This document shows, in pieces, positions 1 through 6,696 of a stretch of DNA of 7,520 nucleotides; the stretch's first letter is position 1; each line of letters opens with the position of its first letter. The position numbers and the translations under genes were made by a program. Below the pieces are notes generated by a model, which searched no databases, was not told the DNA's origin, and saw only the letters and a list, made by a program, of their open reading frames with translations. The stretch is from the NCBI GenBank assembly GCA_030152675.1, contig JASLIY010000219.1:1-7520 (forward strand), written 5' to 3'. This stretch comes from Acinetobacter sp. (GTDB taxonomy: Bacteria > Pseudomonadota > Gammaproteobacteria > Pseudomonadales > Moraxellaceae).

Positions 1-1
1 C

Positions 2-7
2 TATTAT
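2..7 (+). promoter_or_regulatory. possible -10 element of the tRNA-Leu promoter
   Basis: TATTAT matches the sigma-70 -10 consensus at five of six positions. It would start transcription near base 14, giving a leader of about 20 nt before the mature tRNA. The -35 element would lie left of the window, so this rests on the hexamer and its position alone. An overlapping hexamer at 4-9 is a weaker alternative. If the tRNA instead belongs to a longer operon that starts outside the window, this match is accidental. Confidence 0.3.
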
Positions 8-33
8 ACGTTTCAACAACGAAACACTCCTCT

Positions 34-120
34 CCCGAGGTGGTGAAATTGGTAGACGCGGCGGACTCAAAATCCGCTGTCAGAGATGACGTGTCGGTTC
101 GAGTCCGACCCTCGGGACCA
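34..120 (+). tRNA. tRNA-Leu, anticodon CAA
   Basis: This is a complete class II tRNA of 87 nt with encoded CCA. The 7-bp acceptor stem pairs CCCGAGG (34-40) with CCTCGGG (110-116), followed by discriminator A117 and CCA at 118-120. The anticodon stem GCGGA/TCCGC (61-65/73-77) encloses the loop CTCAAAA, placing anticodon CAA at 68-70, which reads UUG leucine codons. The long variable arm (about 78-92) has a GTCA/TGAC stem, as expected for leucine tRNAs. The T arm pairs GTCGG with CCGAC around loop TTCGAGT. All stems are intact, so the gene should be functional. tRNA-Leu 3' ends are frequent integration sites, but I see no second copy of this 3' end in the window and no integrase. Confidence 0.97.
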
Positions 121-126
121 AATTCA

Positions 127-140
127 GAATCGAAAGATTC
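127..140 (+). other. short GAAA-tetraloop hairpin in the tRNA 3' trailer
   Basis: GAATC and GATTC pair perfectly (5 bp) around a GAAA tetraloop, seven bases after the encoded CCA and four bases before the terminator. GNRA loops are unusually stable for their size. By inference it could form in the precursor trailer and affect 3' processing of the tRNA, but a 5-bp stem can arise by chance. Confidence 0.35.
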
Positions 141-143
141 TTG

Positions 144-179
144 AAAAACCCCAAGCGAATAACAAGCTTGGGGTTTTTT
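144..179 (+). terminator. Rho-independent terminator of tRNA-Leu
   Basis: CCCCAAGC (149-156) pairs perfectly with GCTTGGGG (166-173) around a 9-nt loop. An A tract precedes the stem and six T follow it (174-179). The A and T tracts can extend the pairing, so the hairpin could also work for transcription from the other strand. It lies 24 bp after the tRNA CCA and should separate the tRNA from the genes downstream. Confidence 0.9.
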
Positions 180-432
180 ATTGTCTTGTTTTTATATCAT
201 CTCGTTTTTAATGCTTATAGAATAACAAGTGAATCAATAATATATTTTGATCTCTTTCTTATATTGCAATGCGTATAAAGTGAATATTAATTTATAGCAG
301 CATTAAAATGTGAGCGATGTCTCTTTTTATGAGGGCATTGCTTTGTATTAATCTGAATATTAAATCTAAGCTTTAAAGTTGATCTGATTGTTTTATTGGG
401 CTGAAATTAAAGTTAAATTAAAATAAAAATAG

Positions 433-455
433 ATAACATCGCCGTGTTATTTTTT
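433..455 (+). terminator. weak terminator-like hairpin in the intergenic stretch
   Basis: ATAACA (433-438) pairs with TGTTAT (445-450) around a 6-nt loop and is followed by T residues to 455. The stem is short and has only one G-C pair, so it is poor as an intrinsic terminator. If real, it would suggest a short RNA ending here. In DNA this rich in A and T such structures are expected by chance. Confidence 0.2.
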
Positions 456-565
456 AATTGTGAAAAGACTTCATTTCTGTTTGTAAATGTAATAGTCTAA
501 ATACTAAATATAAAAGCATATTTCATAAAAATAATCATTTTTGGAATTTATTTTTATTAAATCAG

Positions 566-597
566 TTGCTAAGTATACGCAAAAATAGATTGCTTAG
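566..597. repeat. short direct repeat upstream of the histidine kinase
   Basis: TTGCTAAG (566-573) recurs as TTGCTTAG (590-597), seven of eight bases identical, 24 bp apart from start to start. The second copy ends 8 bp before the Shine-Dalgarno of the kinase gene. Paired half-sites in this position could bind a regulator such as a response regulator or an autoregulatory factor. That is an inference from position only, and the match is short. Confidence 0.25.
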
Positions 598-604
598 TTT
601 GCAT

Positions 605-610
605 AGGTGA
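605..610 (+). promoter_or_regulatory. Shine-Dalgarno that fixes the kinase start at 616
   Basis: AGGTGA lies five bases before ATG 616, a good match and spacing. The in-frame GTG at 607 falls inside this motif and has no purine-rich site of its own in front, so 607 is unlikely to be the start. Confidence 0.75.
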
Positions 611-615
611 ATGTC

Positions 616-1860
616 ATGAAGTTGAAACTTATTCAAGTTGATCAAGCGAATCGACTGAGTAGATGTAAGATTTCAATCTTGTTGGGGGTGGCGACGCCTC
701 AGAATCTGATTCATGATTTTTTAAGTCTGGTGCGCGGCATTTTAGATTGCCCGCTCGCTATTTTAAAAGTGCATTCAGAGCCTTATATATGGCATGACAG
801 TATTGAGGGATTTCAGGCATGTGAAATCAATAGCCATACGGCCTTATATACTGACTTTGGAAATATTGATATTTTAACGGATCAAAGCCTGAATTATAAA
901 GAATTCTCAGATTATTTAACCGACTTGGGTTTTGAATATCAACATTATCTAGGTTTTGACCTTAAACTCAGTGAAACGGATTCAATTGCTCAACTGGTTG
1001 TCATGGGGGATTCAGCTTCGAGTTTTAATCAGCCAGAAAATATTCAGCTGCTGAGAAAGCTCATTCAAAATCTGATACAGAATATTCGTCTACGCGATGA
1101 TTATGATGATTTAAAAGAACGTTATGAGCAGCAAAGTGCGTTGAGTTTTAGTAAAACGAAATTTTTACAGATTATTGCGCATGATTTAAGAGCGCCATTT
1201 CATGGTTTGTTGGGTTTTTCAGAAATATTAGCAAAAGAACGGGAAAGTTTAGATGAGTTAGGTGTACAGAATATTGCAGACTACCTACATGATACTGCTC
1301 AATCTACTTACTATTTATTAGAGAATTTGCTCAACTGGGCAATGGCAGAAGGGGGGCATTTTGTTTATCACCCGGTTCATTTCCCCGTTAAACAAGCCAC
1401 GCAAATCGTATTCGACATACTCAATACTTTGGCACTGCAAAAGAATATCCAGTTAATTGAAACAGTCGCAGATGACTTAAAGATTTATGCGGATATCAAT
1501 ATGGTCACCTCGCTGATACAAAACCTAGTCTCCAATGCCCTTAAGTTCACACCCATGGACGGGAGCGGTAAAGTTTATATTGAGGCAAAGCAATGTGATG
1601 ATCAGGTTGAAATTTGTGTGCGGGATACAGGACTGGGGATGTCTAAAGCGCAAATTAAAGATGTTTTTCAGCCCAACCTCAAAGTCAGTTTACAAGGCAC
1701 TTCTGGGGAGAAGGGAACTGGCTTGGGCTTGGTTTTATGCAAACGTTTTGTTGATCTGAATCAAGGCAAAATGCAAGTGTCGTCCAAACAAGGGCAAGGC
1801 ACAACCGTCAGGGTGAGCTTGCCCACGGCAGCTTCGATAGATTCAGCGAGCTTAAAATAA
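616..1860 (+). CDS. GAF-type cytoplasmic sensor histidine kinase
   Basis: This protein of 414 residues should autophosphorylate on histidine and pass the phosphate to a response regulator. Residues about 25-160 look like a diverged GAF sensory domain, followed by a charged, probably coiled-coil stretch (about 160-180). The dimerisation/phosphoacceptor helix carries HDLRAP with the acceptor at His189. The ATP-binding domain shows the N box (NLVSNALKFTP, Asn303/Asn307), the G1 box DTGLGM (337-342), an F-box Phe351 and the G2 box GTGLGL (367-372), so the catalytic parts look complete. I see no signal peptide or membrane segment, so it is probably cytoplasmic and senses an internal cue or a partner protein. 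No response regulator is encoded within the window. The start at ATG 616 is chosen for its Shine-Dalgarno; GTG 607 would add three residues. glnE follows 140 bp later on the same strand. A link to nitrogen status is possible but rests only on position. Family assignment is firm; the signal is unknown. Confidence 0.9.
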   Translation: MKLKLIQVDQANRLSRCKISILLGVATPQNLIHDFLSLVRGILDCPLAILKVHSEPYIWHDSIEGFQACEINSHTALYTDFGNIDILTDQSLNYKEFSDYLTDLGFEYQHYLGFDLKLSETDSIAQLVVMGDSASSFNQPENIQLLRKLIQNLIQNIRLRDDYDDLKERYEQQSALSFSKTKFLQIIAHDLRAPFHGLLGFSEILAKERESLDELGVQNIADYLHDTAQSTYYLLENLLNWAMAEGGHFVYHPVHFPVKQATQIVFDILNTLALQKNIQLIETVADDLKIYADINMVTSLIQNLVSNALKFTPMDGSGKVYIEAKQCDDQVEICVRDTGLGMSKAQIKDVFQPNLKVSLQGTSGEKGTGLGLVLCKRFVDLNQGKMQVSSKQGQGTTVRVSLPTAASIDSASLK

Positions 1861-1871
1861 GCCGCTCACAA

Positions 1872-1907
1872 CCCAATATATTGAAGCTATATTGGGGTAA
1901 TCCCAAT
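1872..1907 (+). other. two overlapping, mutually exclusive hairpins after the kinase gene
   Basis: CCCAATATA (1872-1880) pairs perfectly with TATATTGGG (1888-1896) around a 7-nt loop. The right arm of that stem, ATTGGG (1891-1896), can instead pair with CCCAAT (1902-1907) around a 5-nt loop. The first and third segments are therefore copies competing for the middle one. The 9-bp hairpin should dominate. No T tract follows, so it is not a standard intrinsic terminator. It may protect the 3' end of the kinase mRNA or act as a weak attenuator before glnE. Confidence 0.45.
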
Positions 1908-1937
1908 AGGTAATTTAAATAAATCTGCTGCAGAATC

Positions 1938-1966
1938 TCCAAAAACAGTATTGCTCCTGTTATAAC
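1938..1966 (+). promoter_or_regulatory. probable glnE-ilvE promoter with extended -10
   Basis: TATAAC (1961-1966) is a five-of-six -10 match preceded by TG at 1958-1959 with one base between, the extended -10 arrangement that tolerates a poor -35. The hexamer 17 bp upstream, TCCAAA (1938-1943), matches the -35 consensus weakly (three of six). Transcription would begin near 1973, after the first in-frame ATG of glnE at 1968 and about 28 nt before ATG 2001. The promoter and the later start codon therefore support each other. I see no clear NtrC or sigma-54 (GG/GC) element. Confidence 0.5.
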
Positions 1967-2000
1967 TATGATTAATTGTGGAAACTTGAAGAATTTTTTG

Positions 2001-4751
2001 ATGAATGCTGAACAATTGAAAAAAACCTTAACTGCAAGTCAATATGCAGAATTGGTGTTGGGATTACATCAAAAAGATTTGCAATTGGATTATCAACAGG
2101 ATCAATTTGCACTTCCACTTTCAACCACGCAGATCCATGCATTATTGCAGCAGACTTTGGGGAATCTCCAAGATGAACTGCTGTGGATGCAAGCCATTCG
2201 TGGGCTTCGAGCACGCTTGATGTTTCGGTGGATTTGGCAAGATGCCAATCAGTTGACCGATGTGGTGAGTTTAACGCGAGAACTTTCTGATTTTGCTGAT
2301 GCTTGTATTTGTGCCGCCAAAGCGTTTGCACGTGCTCCACTGGTCTTGAAGCATGGAGAACCCATCAGTTATGCCGGTCAGGTGCAAGATCTGATCGTGA
2401 TCGGCATGGGCAAACTCGGCGCACAAGAACTTAATCTTTCAAGTGATATCGATCTGATTTTCGCCTTTGATGAGCAAGGTGAAACCAATGGTCGCAAGTC
2501 GATTGATGTTCAGCAGTTCTGTGTACTTTGGGGACAGAAACTGATTTATTTGCTCGATCAAATTACGGCAGATGGTTTTGTCTTTCGAGTTGATATGCGT
2601 TTACGACCGTGGGGAGATGGTTCTGCTTTGGCGATCAGCCATAGTGCGCTAGAAAAATACTTAAGTAAACATGGGCGTGAATGGGAGCGCTATGCATGGA
2701 TTAAGGCGCGAATTATATCTGGTGGCCAAGAGGGTCTTGATCTCCTTAATATGACACGCCCATTTGTATTTCGAAAATATGTTGACTACACAGCCTTTGA
2801 AGCCATGCGTGAAATGAAAGCCATGATCGAACGAGAAGTGGCGCGGCGAAATATTACCGATGATATCAAGCTCGGTGCGGGTGGAATTCGTGAAGTTGAA
2901 TTTATCGTTCAAGTATTTCAGCTGATTTATGGTGGCGCCAAGTTGGAGCTACAAGATCGCCAATGTCTGGTGAGTTTGCAGCATTTGGGTGAGTTTGAAT
3001 TGCTTGATCAGCAGGCCGTTGTAGATTTGGAAGATGCTTATCTGTTTTTGAGACGTGTTGAGCATGCGATTCAAGCACTGAATGATCAGCAAACCCAATC
3101 TCTGCCTACTGAACCTGAGTTGCGGGAGCGGATCGTTGCGACCTTAGGGTTTGCTGATTGGGACACTTTTATCGAGTTGCTCAATCAGAAGCGAGCCAAG
3201 GTGAATTATCAATTTGAACATCTGATTAAAGAAAAAGCCCATGATTCGCCGACAGAAAACTTTAGCCAGTTGGAAAAACAACTGGATCAAATCTTGGATG
3301 ACGGTGCTAAAAATTTAGTGCATGAGTTTTGGTATGGCAGTGCGATTAAAAAATTGCCTTCCAAGGCGATGCAACGCTTAAAAGTGTTTTGGCCACATTT
3401 GATTGAAGCGATCCTAGAGTCCAAACAACCACAAATCGCATTAATGCGTTTGATGCCGTTGCTCGAGTCGGTGATGCGGCGCACCGTATATTTGGTGATG
3501 CTGATCGAGAGCAAAGGAGCCTTGCAGCGCTTGGTGAAAATGGCCACGGTTAGTCCATGGATTTGTGAGGAATTGACACATTATCCAGTGCTGTTGGATG
3601 AGTTTTTATCGATGGACTTTGAATTGCCGAAACGCCAAGATCTCGAAGATTCACTACGTCAACAATTGCTGCGCATTGAAATCGATCAAGTCGAAGACTT
3701 GATGCGCGTATTACGTTTATTTAAAAAATCCAATGTGTTGACTGTGGCTGCAAGCGATGTCTTGGCAGAAAGCTCGTTGATGAAAGTCTCCGATGCATTG
3801 ACAGATATTGCGGAAGTTTCGGTCATTGCGACTTTAAATCTGGCTTATCAAACCGTGGCCAAACGTCATGGTTATCCCATTGATGCCGATGGACAGCGCT
3901 GTTCATTGCAACGCATGGCATTTTCAGTGATTGGTTATGGCAAAGTCGGCGGGATCGAACTGGGGTATGGTTCGGATCTTGATTTGGTCTTTATTCACTA
4001 TATGGATGAGCAATCGGATACCGATGGCTTGAAGCCGATCAGTGGCTTTGAGTTTGCTATGCGCGTGGCGCAGAAATTTGTCTCTTTTATGACCACACAA
4101 ACCCTCGATGGCCGTGTCTACGAAGTCGATACGCGTCTGCGCCCTTCAGGTGAAGCAGGATTGTTGGTCACAAGTCTAAAAGCATTTGAGCAGTATCAGT
4201 TGAAGAGTGCGTGGGTTTGGGAACATCAAGCATTGGTTCGTGCGCGTAGTATCGCTGGGGATCTTGATTTAAGAGAGAAATTTGAGCAATTACGTGCCAA
4301 TATCTTGATCAAGCCGCGTGATGAAAAAAATGTGCGTGAGGAAGTTTTGAACATGCGCCAAAAAATGAAAGATCACCTTGGTTCCTCGCAAGAGCAAAAA
4401 AAACATGGGATTTTTCATTTAAAACAGGATGCGGGTGGTATCGTTGACATTGAATTTATGGCACAGTATATGGTGTTAGCCTGGAGTGGGACGAATCAAG
4501 ATCTCGCCCATTATTCCGACAATGTACGAATACTTGAAGATGCTGCAAAAGCCGGTTGCTTATCCAGTGACGATGCATCAGCTTTGATTCAAGCTTATCT
4601 CAGTGAACGAGCCGAGAGCCACCGTTTAGCGCTTGCGAATCAATCCATGCAAGTGAATGCTGCGGACTGGCACGATACCCGCGTGATCGTTTGCACGTTA
4701 TGGCAAAGATTAATTGACCCTACAGCGAATATTGCTGTGGGTTGTGAATAA
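2001..4751 (+). CDS. glnE: bifunctional glutamine synthetase adenylyltransferase/adenylyl-removing enzyme
   Basis: GlnE adds AMP to a tyrosine of glutamine synthetase when nitrogen is plentiful and removes it by phosphorolysis when nitrogen is scarce; in enterics PII and glutamine control the balance. From ATG 2001 the protein has 916 residues, near the usual length (946 in E. coli). It shows the expected two nucleotidyltransferase halves. The N-terminal deadenylylase half has GMGKLGAQELN then SSDIDLIF (135-154, metal ligands Asp149/Asp151), VDMRLRP (197-203) and GAGGIREVEF (292-301). The C-terminal adenylylase half repeats this with GYGKVGGIEL then GSDLDLVF (645-664, Asp659/Asp661), VDTRLRPSG (709-717) and DAGGIVDIE (810-818). 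Both active sites look intact. An in-frame ATG at 1968 would add 11 residues, but it has no ribosome site and sits in the predicted promoter. ATG 2001 has only a modest GAAG site at 1988-1991. ilvE follows after 25 bp, so the two are probably cotranscribed. Confidence 0.96.
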   Translation: MNAEQLKKTLTASQYAELVLGLHQKDLQLDYQQDQFALPLSTTQIHALLQQTLGNLQDELLWMQAIRGLRARLMFRWIWQDANQLTDVVSLTRELSDFADACICAAKAFARAPLVLKHGEPISYAGQVQDLIVIGMGKLGAQELNLSSDIDLIFAFDEQGETNGRKSIDVQQFCVLWGQKLIYLLDQITADGFVFRVDMRLRPWGDGSALAISHSALEKYLSKHGREWERYAWIKARIISGGQEGLDLLNMTRPFVFRKYVDYTAFEAMREMKAMIEREVARRNITDDIKLGAGGIREVEFIVQVFQLIYGGAKLELQDRQCLVSLQHLGEFELLDQQAVVDLEDAYLFLRRVEHAIQALNDQQTQSLPTEPELRERIVATLGFADWDTFIELLNQKRAKVNYQFEHLIKEKAHDSPTENFSQLEKQLDQILDDGAKNLVHEFWYGSAIKKLPSKAMQRLKVFWPHLIEAILESKQPQIALMRLMPLLESVMRRTVYLVMLIESKGALQRLVKMATVSPWICEELTHYPVLLDEFLSMDFELPKRQDLEDSLRQQLLRIEIDQVEDLMRVLRLFKKSNVLTVAASDVLAESSLMKVSDALTDIAEVSVIATLNLAYQTVAKRHGYPIDADGQRCSLQRMAFSVIGYGKVGGIELGYGSDLDLVFIHYMDEQSDTDGLKPISGFEFAMRVAQKFVSFMTTQTLDGRVYEVDTRLRPSGEAGLLVTSLKAFEQYQLKSAWVWEHQALVRARSIAGDLDLREKFEQLRANILIKPRDEKNVREEVLNMRQKMKDHLGSSQEQKKHGIFHLKQDAGGIVDIEFMAQYMVLAWSGTNQDLAHYSDNVRILEDAAKAGCLSSDDASALIQAYLSERAESHRLALANQSMQVNAADWHDTRVIVCTLWQRLIDPTANIAVGCE

Positions 4752-4762
4752 TTATGTGGAAT

Positions 4763-4770
4763 TTGGAGAA
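4763..4770 (+). promoter_or_regulatory. Shine-Dalgarno that fixes the ilvE start at 4777
   Basis: TTGGAGAA holds a GGAG core at 4765-4768, eight bases before ATG 4777. The open frame extends upstream to an ATG at 4714, but that lies inside the 3' end of glnE and would add 21 residues not expected in the family. The short gap and this site suggest translation soon after glnE termination. Confidence 0.75.
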
Positions 4771-4776
4771 TGCGCC

Positions 4777-5703
4777 ATGAATTTGGCTGATCGTGATGGT
4801 TTTATTTGGCAAGATGGAAAAATGGTTGATTGGCGTGAAGCGAAAATTCACGTTTTAACGCACACACTGCATTACAGTATGGGTGTGTTCGAGGGCGTCC
4901 GTGCCTATGAAACGCCAAATGGACCTGCCATTTTTCGTTTGCAAGACCACACTAAACGTTTGCTCAATTCAGCAAAAATCTATCAGATGAAAGTACCATT
5001 TGATCAAGCTGCACTTGAACAAGCGCAAATTGATGTGGTTCGTGAAAATAAACTCGCATCATGCTATTTGCGTCCAATTATTTTCATCGGTTCTGAAAAA
5101 TTGGGCATCGCGGCAACAGACAACACCATTCATGCGGTTGTGGCTGCATGGAGTTGGGGCGCTTATTTGGGTGATGAGGCGATGACGAAAGGGATTCGTG
5201 TGAAAACCTCATCTTTTACTCACCATCATCCAAACGTCACCATGTGTAAAGCCAAAGCATCAGGTAACTATACCGTTTCGATTTTGGCACACCAAGAAGT
5301 GGCACATGCCGGTTACGATGAAGCCATGCTGATGGATCCACAAGGTTTCGTTTGCCAAGGTTCAGGTGAAAACGTCTTCTTAATCAAAGATGGTGTATTG
5401 CATACCCCTGATCTTGCAGGTGGTGCATTGGATGGTTTGACTCGTCAAACTGTGATCACCATTGCCAAAGATTTGGGTTACGACGTGGTTGAGCGCCGTA
5501 TCACCCGTGATGAATTTTATATTGCGGATGAAGCTTTCTTTACTGGTACAGCTGCGGAAGTGACGCCAATTCGTGAATACGATGATCGTGAAATCGGAAC
5601 AGGTACACGTGGTCCAATCACAGAGAAAATCCAAAAAACATTCTTTGATGCAGTTCAGGGCAAAGATCCTAAATATGCACACTGGTTGACTTACGTAAAA
5701 TAA
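4777..5703 (+). CDS. ilvE: branched-chain-amino-acid aminotransferase
   Basis: IlvE is a cytoplasmic, PLP-dependent fold-type IV enzyme. It catalyses the last step of valine, leucine and isoleucine synthesis using glutamate as amino donor, and also the first step of their breakdown. The protein has 308 residues, the usual length. Family features run in order: HYSMGVFEGVRAY (32-44), the Arg99-Pro100 turn in CYLRP, KAKASGNY (158-165) with Lys160 as the expected Schiff-base lysine, GSGENVF (195-201) binding the cofactor, and DEAFFTGTAAEVTPI (251-265), which holds the phosphate-binding TGTAAE stretch. All key positions are present. The start at ATG 4777 is supported by its ribosome site and by family length. 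It lies 25 bp after glnE and is followed by a strong terminator, so it should be the last gene of that unit. In A. baumannii this gene marks one border of the LOS outer-core locus. Confidence 0.97.
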   Translation: MNLADRDGFIWQDGKMVDWREAKIHVLTHTLHYSMGVFEGVRAYETPNGPAIFRLQDHTKRLLNSAKIYQMKVPFDQAALEQAQIDVVRENKLASCYLRPIIFIGSEKLGIAATDNTIHAVVAAWSWGAYLGDEAMTKGIRVKTSSFTHHHPNVTMCKAKASGNYTVSILAHQEVAHAGYDEAMLMDPQGFVCQGSGENVFLIKDGVLHTPDLAGGALDGLTRQTVITIAKDLGYDVVERRITRDEFYIADEAFFTGTAAEVTPIREYDDREIGTGTRGPITEKIQKTFFDAVQGKDPKYAHWLTYVK

Positions 5704-5721
5704 GCCGATCCGTTAAGATTG

Positions 5722-5749
5722 AAGGCGAAACAGATGTTTCGCCTTTTTT
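5722..5749 (+). terminator. Rho-independent terminator of glnE-ilvE
   Basis: A perfect 10-bp stem, AAGGCGAAAC (5722-5731) with GTTTCGCCTT (5736-5745), closes a 4-nt AGAT loop and runs into six T (5744-5749). It lies 18 bp after the ilvE stop codon. I found no good promoter in the 44 bp between it and the next gene, so that gene may depend partly on readthrough. Confidence 0.93.
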
Positions 5750-5793
5750 ATGGGTAAAAAATCTAGACAAATCAATCATGAAGGGAAGTTGGG

Positions 5794-6693
5794 ATGCATA
5801 TCGTCTATGTCAGTGATGCAAAAGCGGGACATCGTTCGCAGGCGCTTGGACTGTATCACGCCATAGAACGGCAAAGTGCTCAGCAGGTGAGTTTTGAAGA
5901 GGTCTCTATTGCAGATCTTCCACTATTGAGCTTGCTGGCAGCCCTTATGACGCGTAAATCATCTTGCTTGAAACAAGCACCAGATTGGATTATCAGTGTT
6001 GGCAGCCATACTCAACTTCGTGCATTACTCTTGGCACGCCTATATCGCAATGCCAAGACGGTTGTACTGATGAAGCCCAATTATCCGTATACATGCTTTG
6101 ATTATGCTGTGATTCCAGCACATGATAGTGTTGAAGCGAATGATCGGATCTTGATCACCCAAGGGGCTTTGAATCCCATCGTCAATCAACATCGGCATCA
6201 ACCCAATCGGATCTTGATAGCACTGGGTGGCTCTTCTAAACGTCATGCTTGGCATGCGGCTAAAGTTTATGCGGCTATCGAACAAATCGTATTGCAGAAT
6301 CCTGATGCAAAGATCGTACTCACCACATCACGCCGTACACCGAATGAATTTTTAGCTCAATTAAAGCAGCAAAATTTTGCATACCAGTTACAGATATTTC
6401 CTGTAGAGGACACGCCTCAAGGGTGGATCTTTGAGCAAATGCAATTGGCAGAAGCAGTGTGGGTGACTGAAGATAGTGTCTCGATGATCTATGAAGCATT
6501 AACGGCAGGTTGCCGTGTCGGGGTGATTGAAATTGATCGTATTAAACAAGATCGTATCACGGCTTCAGTAGATCAATTACGACAAGCGCAGATGCTGAGG
6601 ACTGCAATGAGTGTGAAGGCGTTGGCTGCACCGATCAACCTCCAAGAGGCTGATCGGATTGCAAAGCTGATGATTGAGAGCAGCAGAATATGA
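5794..6693 (+). CDS. ELM1-like (DUF1022) family protein, possible GT-B-type glycosyltransferase
   Basis: This 299-residue protein carries the marks of the family named after plant mitochondrial-fission factor ELM1. They are DAKAGHRSQALGL (8-20, usual DGKxGHxxQ), the SVGSHTQ turn (68-74), FDYAVIPAHD (102-111), TQGALNP (122-128), ALGGSSK (143-149), TTSRRTP (177-183) and VTEDSVSMIYEA (224-235). The glycine-rich GGSS loop between two Rossmann-like halves recalls GT-B glycosyltransferases such as MurG, and the later TEDS motif sits where these enzymes bind the nucleotide sugar. That makes sugar transfer a plausible but unproven role. No signal peptide or membrane helix is seen, so it should act in the cytoplasm or at the inner face of the membrane. 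The start at ATG 5794 has AAGGGA at 5781-5786. It lies beside ilvE and a phosphoethanolamine transferase, which suggests a link to LOS. Databases have mislabelled relatives as nucleoside-sugar epimerases; I see no epimerase motif. Family is sure, reaction is not. Confidence 0.88.
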   Translation: MHIVYVSDAKAGHRSQALGLYHAIERQSAQQVSFEEVSIADLPLLSLLAALMTRKSSCLKQAPDWIISVGSHTQLRALLLARLYRNAKTVVLMKPNYPYTCFDYAVIPAHDSVEANDRILITQGALNPIVNQHRHQPNRILIALGGSSKRHAWHAAKVYAAIEQIVLQNPDAKIVLTTSRRTPNEFLAQLKQQNFAYQLQIFPVEDTPQGWIFEQMQLAEAVWVTEDSVSMIYEALTAGCRVGVIEIDRIKQDRITASVDQLRQAQMLRTAMSVKALAAPINLQEADRIAKLMIESSRI

Positions 6694-6696
6694 GCT

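Larger units (their letters stand above)
180..604. other. AT-rich intergenic stretch without a convincing gene
   Basis: About 425 bp between the tRNA terminator and the histidine kinase carry no open frame with a ribosome site and credible length. The longest + strand start I traced, at 317, encodes only 19 residues and lacks a good Shine-Dalgarno. The DNA is strongly A+T rich with runs of A and T, the sort of composition favoured by H-NS-like silencers and upstream promoter elements (inference). Isolated -10-like hexamers occur, for example TATAAA at 274-279 and 509-514, but none has a good -35 at 16-18 bp. It must contain whatever promoter drives the kinase gene. A weak terminator-like hairpin and a short direct repeat inside it are listed separately. 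Confidence 0.6.

Noticed and set aside
34..120. tRNA-Leu as an attachment site for a mobile element
   Set aside because: No integrase, no repeated tRNA 3' end and no composition break point other than the AT-rich spacer were seen in the window.
317..376. 19-codon open frame in the AT-rich gap
   Set aside because: No convincing Shine-Dalgarno, no recognisable peptide, and a length expected by chance.
607..615. GTG start giving a 417-residue histidine kinase
   Set aside because: The GTG is inside the Shine-Dalgarno AGGTGA that serves ATG 616, and nothing purine-rich precedes the GTG itself.
1351..1356. G6 tract in the kinase gene as a phase-variation site
   Set aside because: It is short and encodes the Gly-Gly expected after the phosphoacceptor helices; no sign of slippage can be seen from one sequence.
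1972..3547. Open frames on the - strand within glnE
   Set aside because: They overlap a clearly conserved coding sequence and show no family motif or ribosome site, so they are shadows.
4396..4403. A8 tract in glnE as a programmed frameshift or sequencing error
   Set aside because: The frame continues through it and the conserved DAGGIVDIE motif follows in phase, so the gene reads as intact.
4714..4776. Upstream ATG that would extend IlvE by 21 residues into glnE
   Set aside because: No ribosome site, the extension reads like a glnE shadow, and the 308-residue form fits the family and has a good GGAG site.
5686..5714. TTGACT at the end of ilvE as a -35 for the ELM1-like gene
   Set aside because: No acceptable -10 lies 16-18 bp downstream, and the terminator at 5722-5749 would stop such a transcript.
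6144..6218. 12-bp direct repeat TCGGATCTTGAT at 6144-6155 and 6207-6218
   Set aside because: Both copies encode parts of two Arg-Ile-Leu-Ile strands in the ELM1-like protein; it is best explained by coding constraint and chance.
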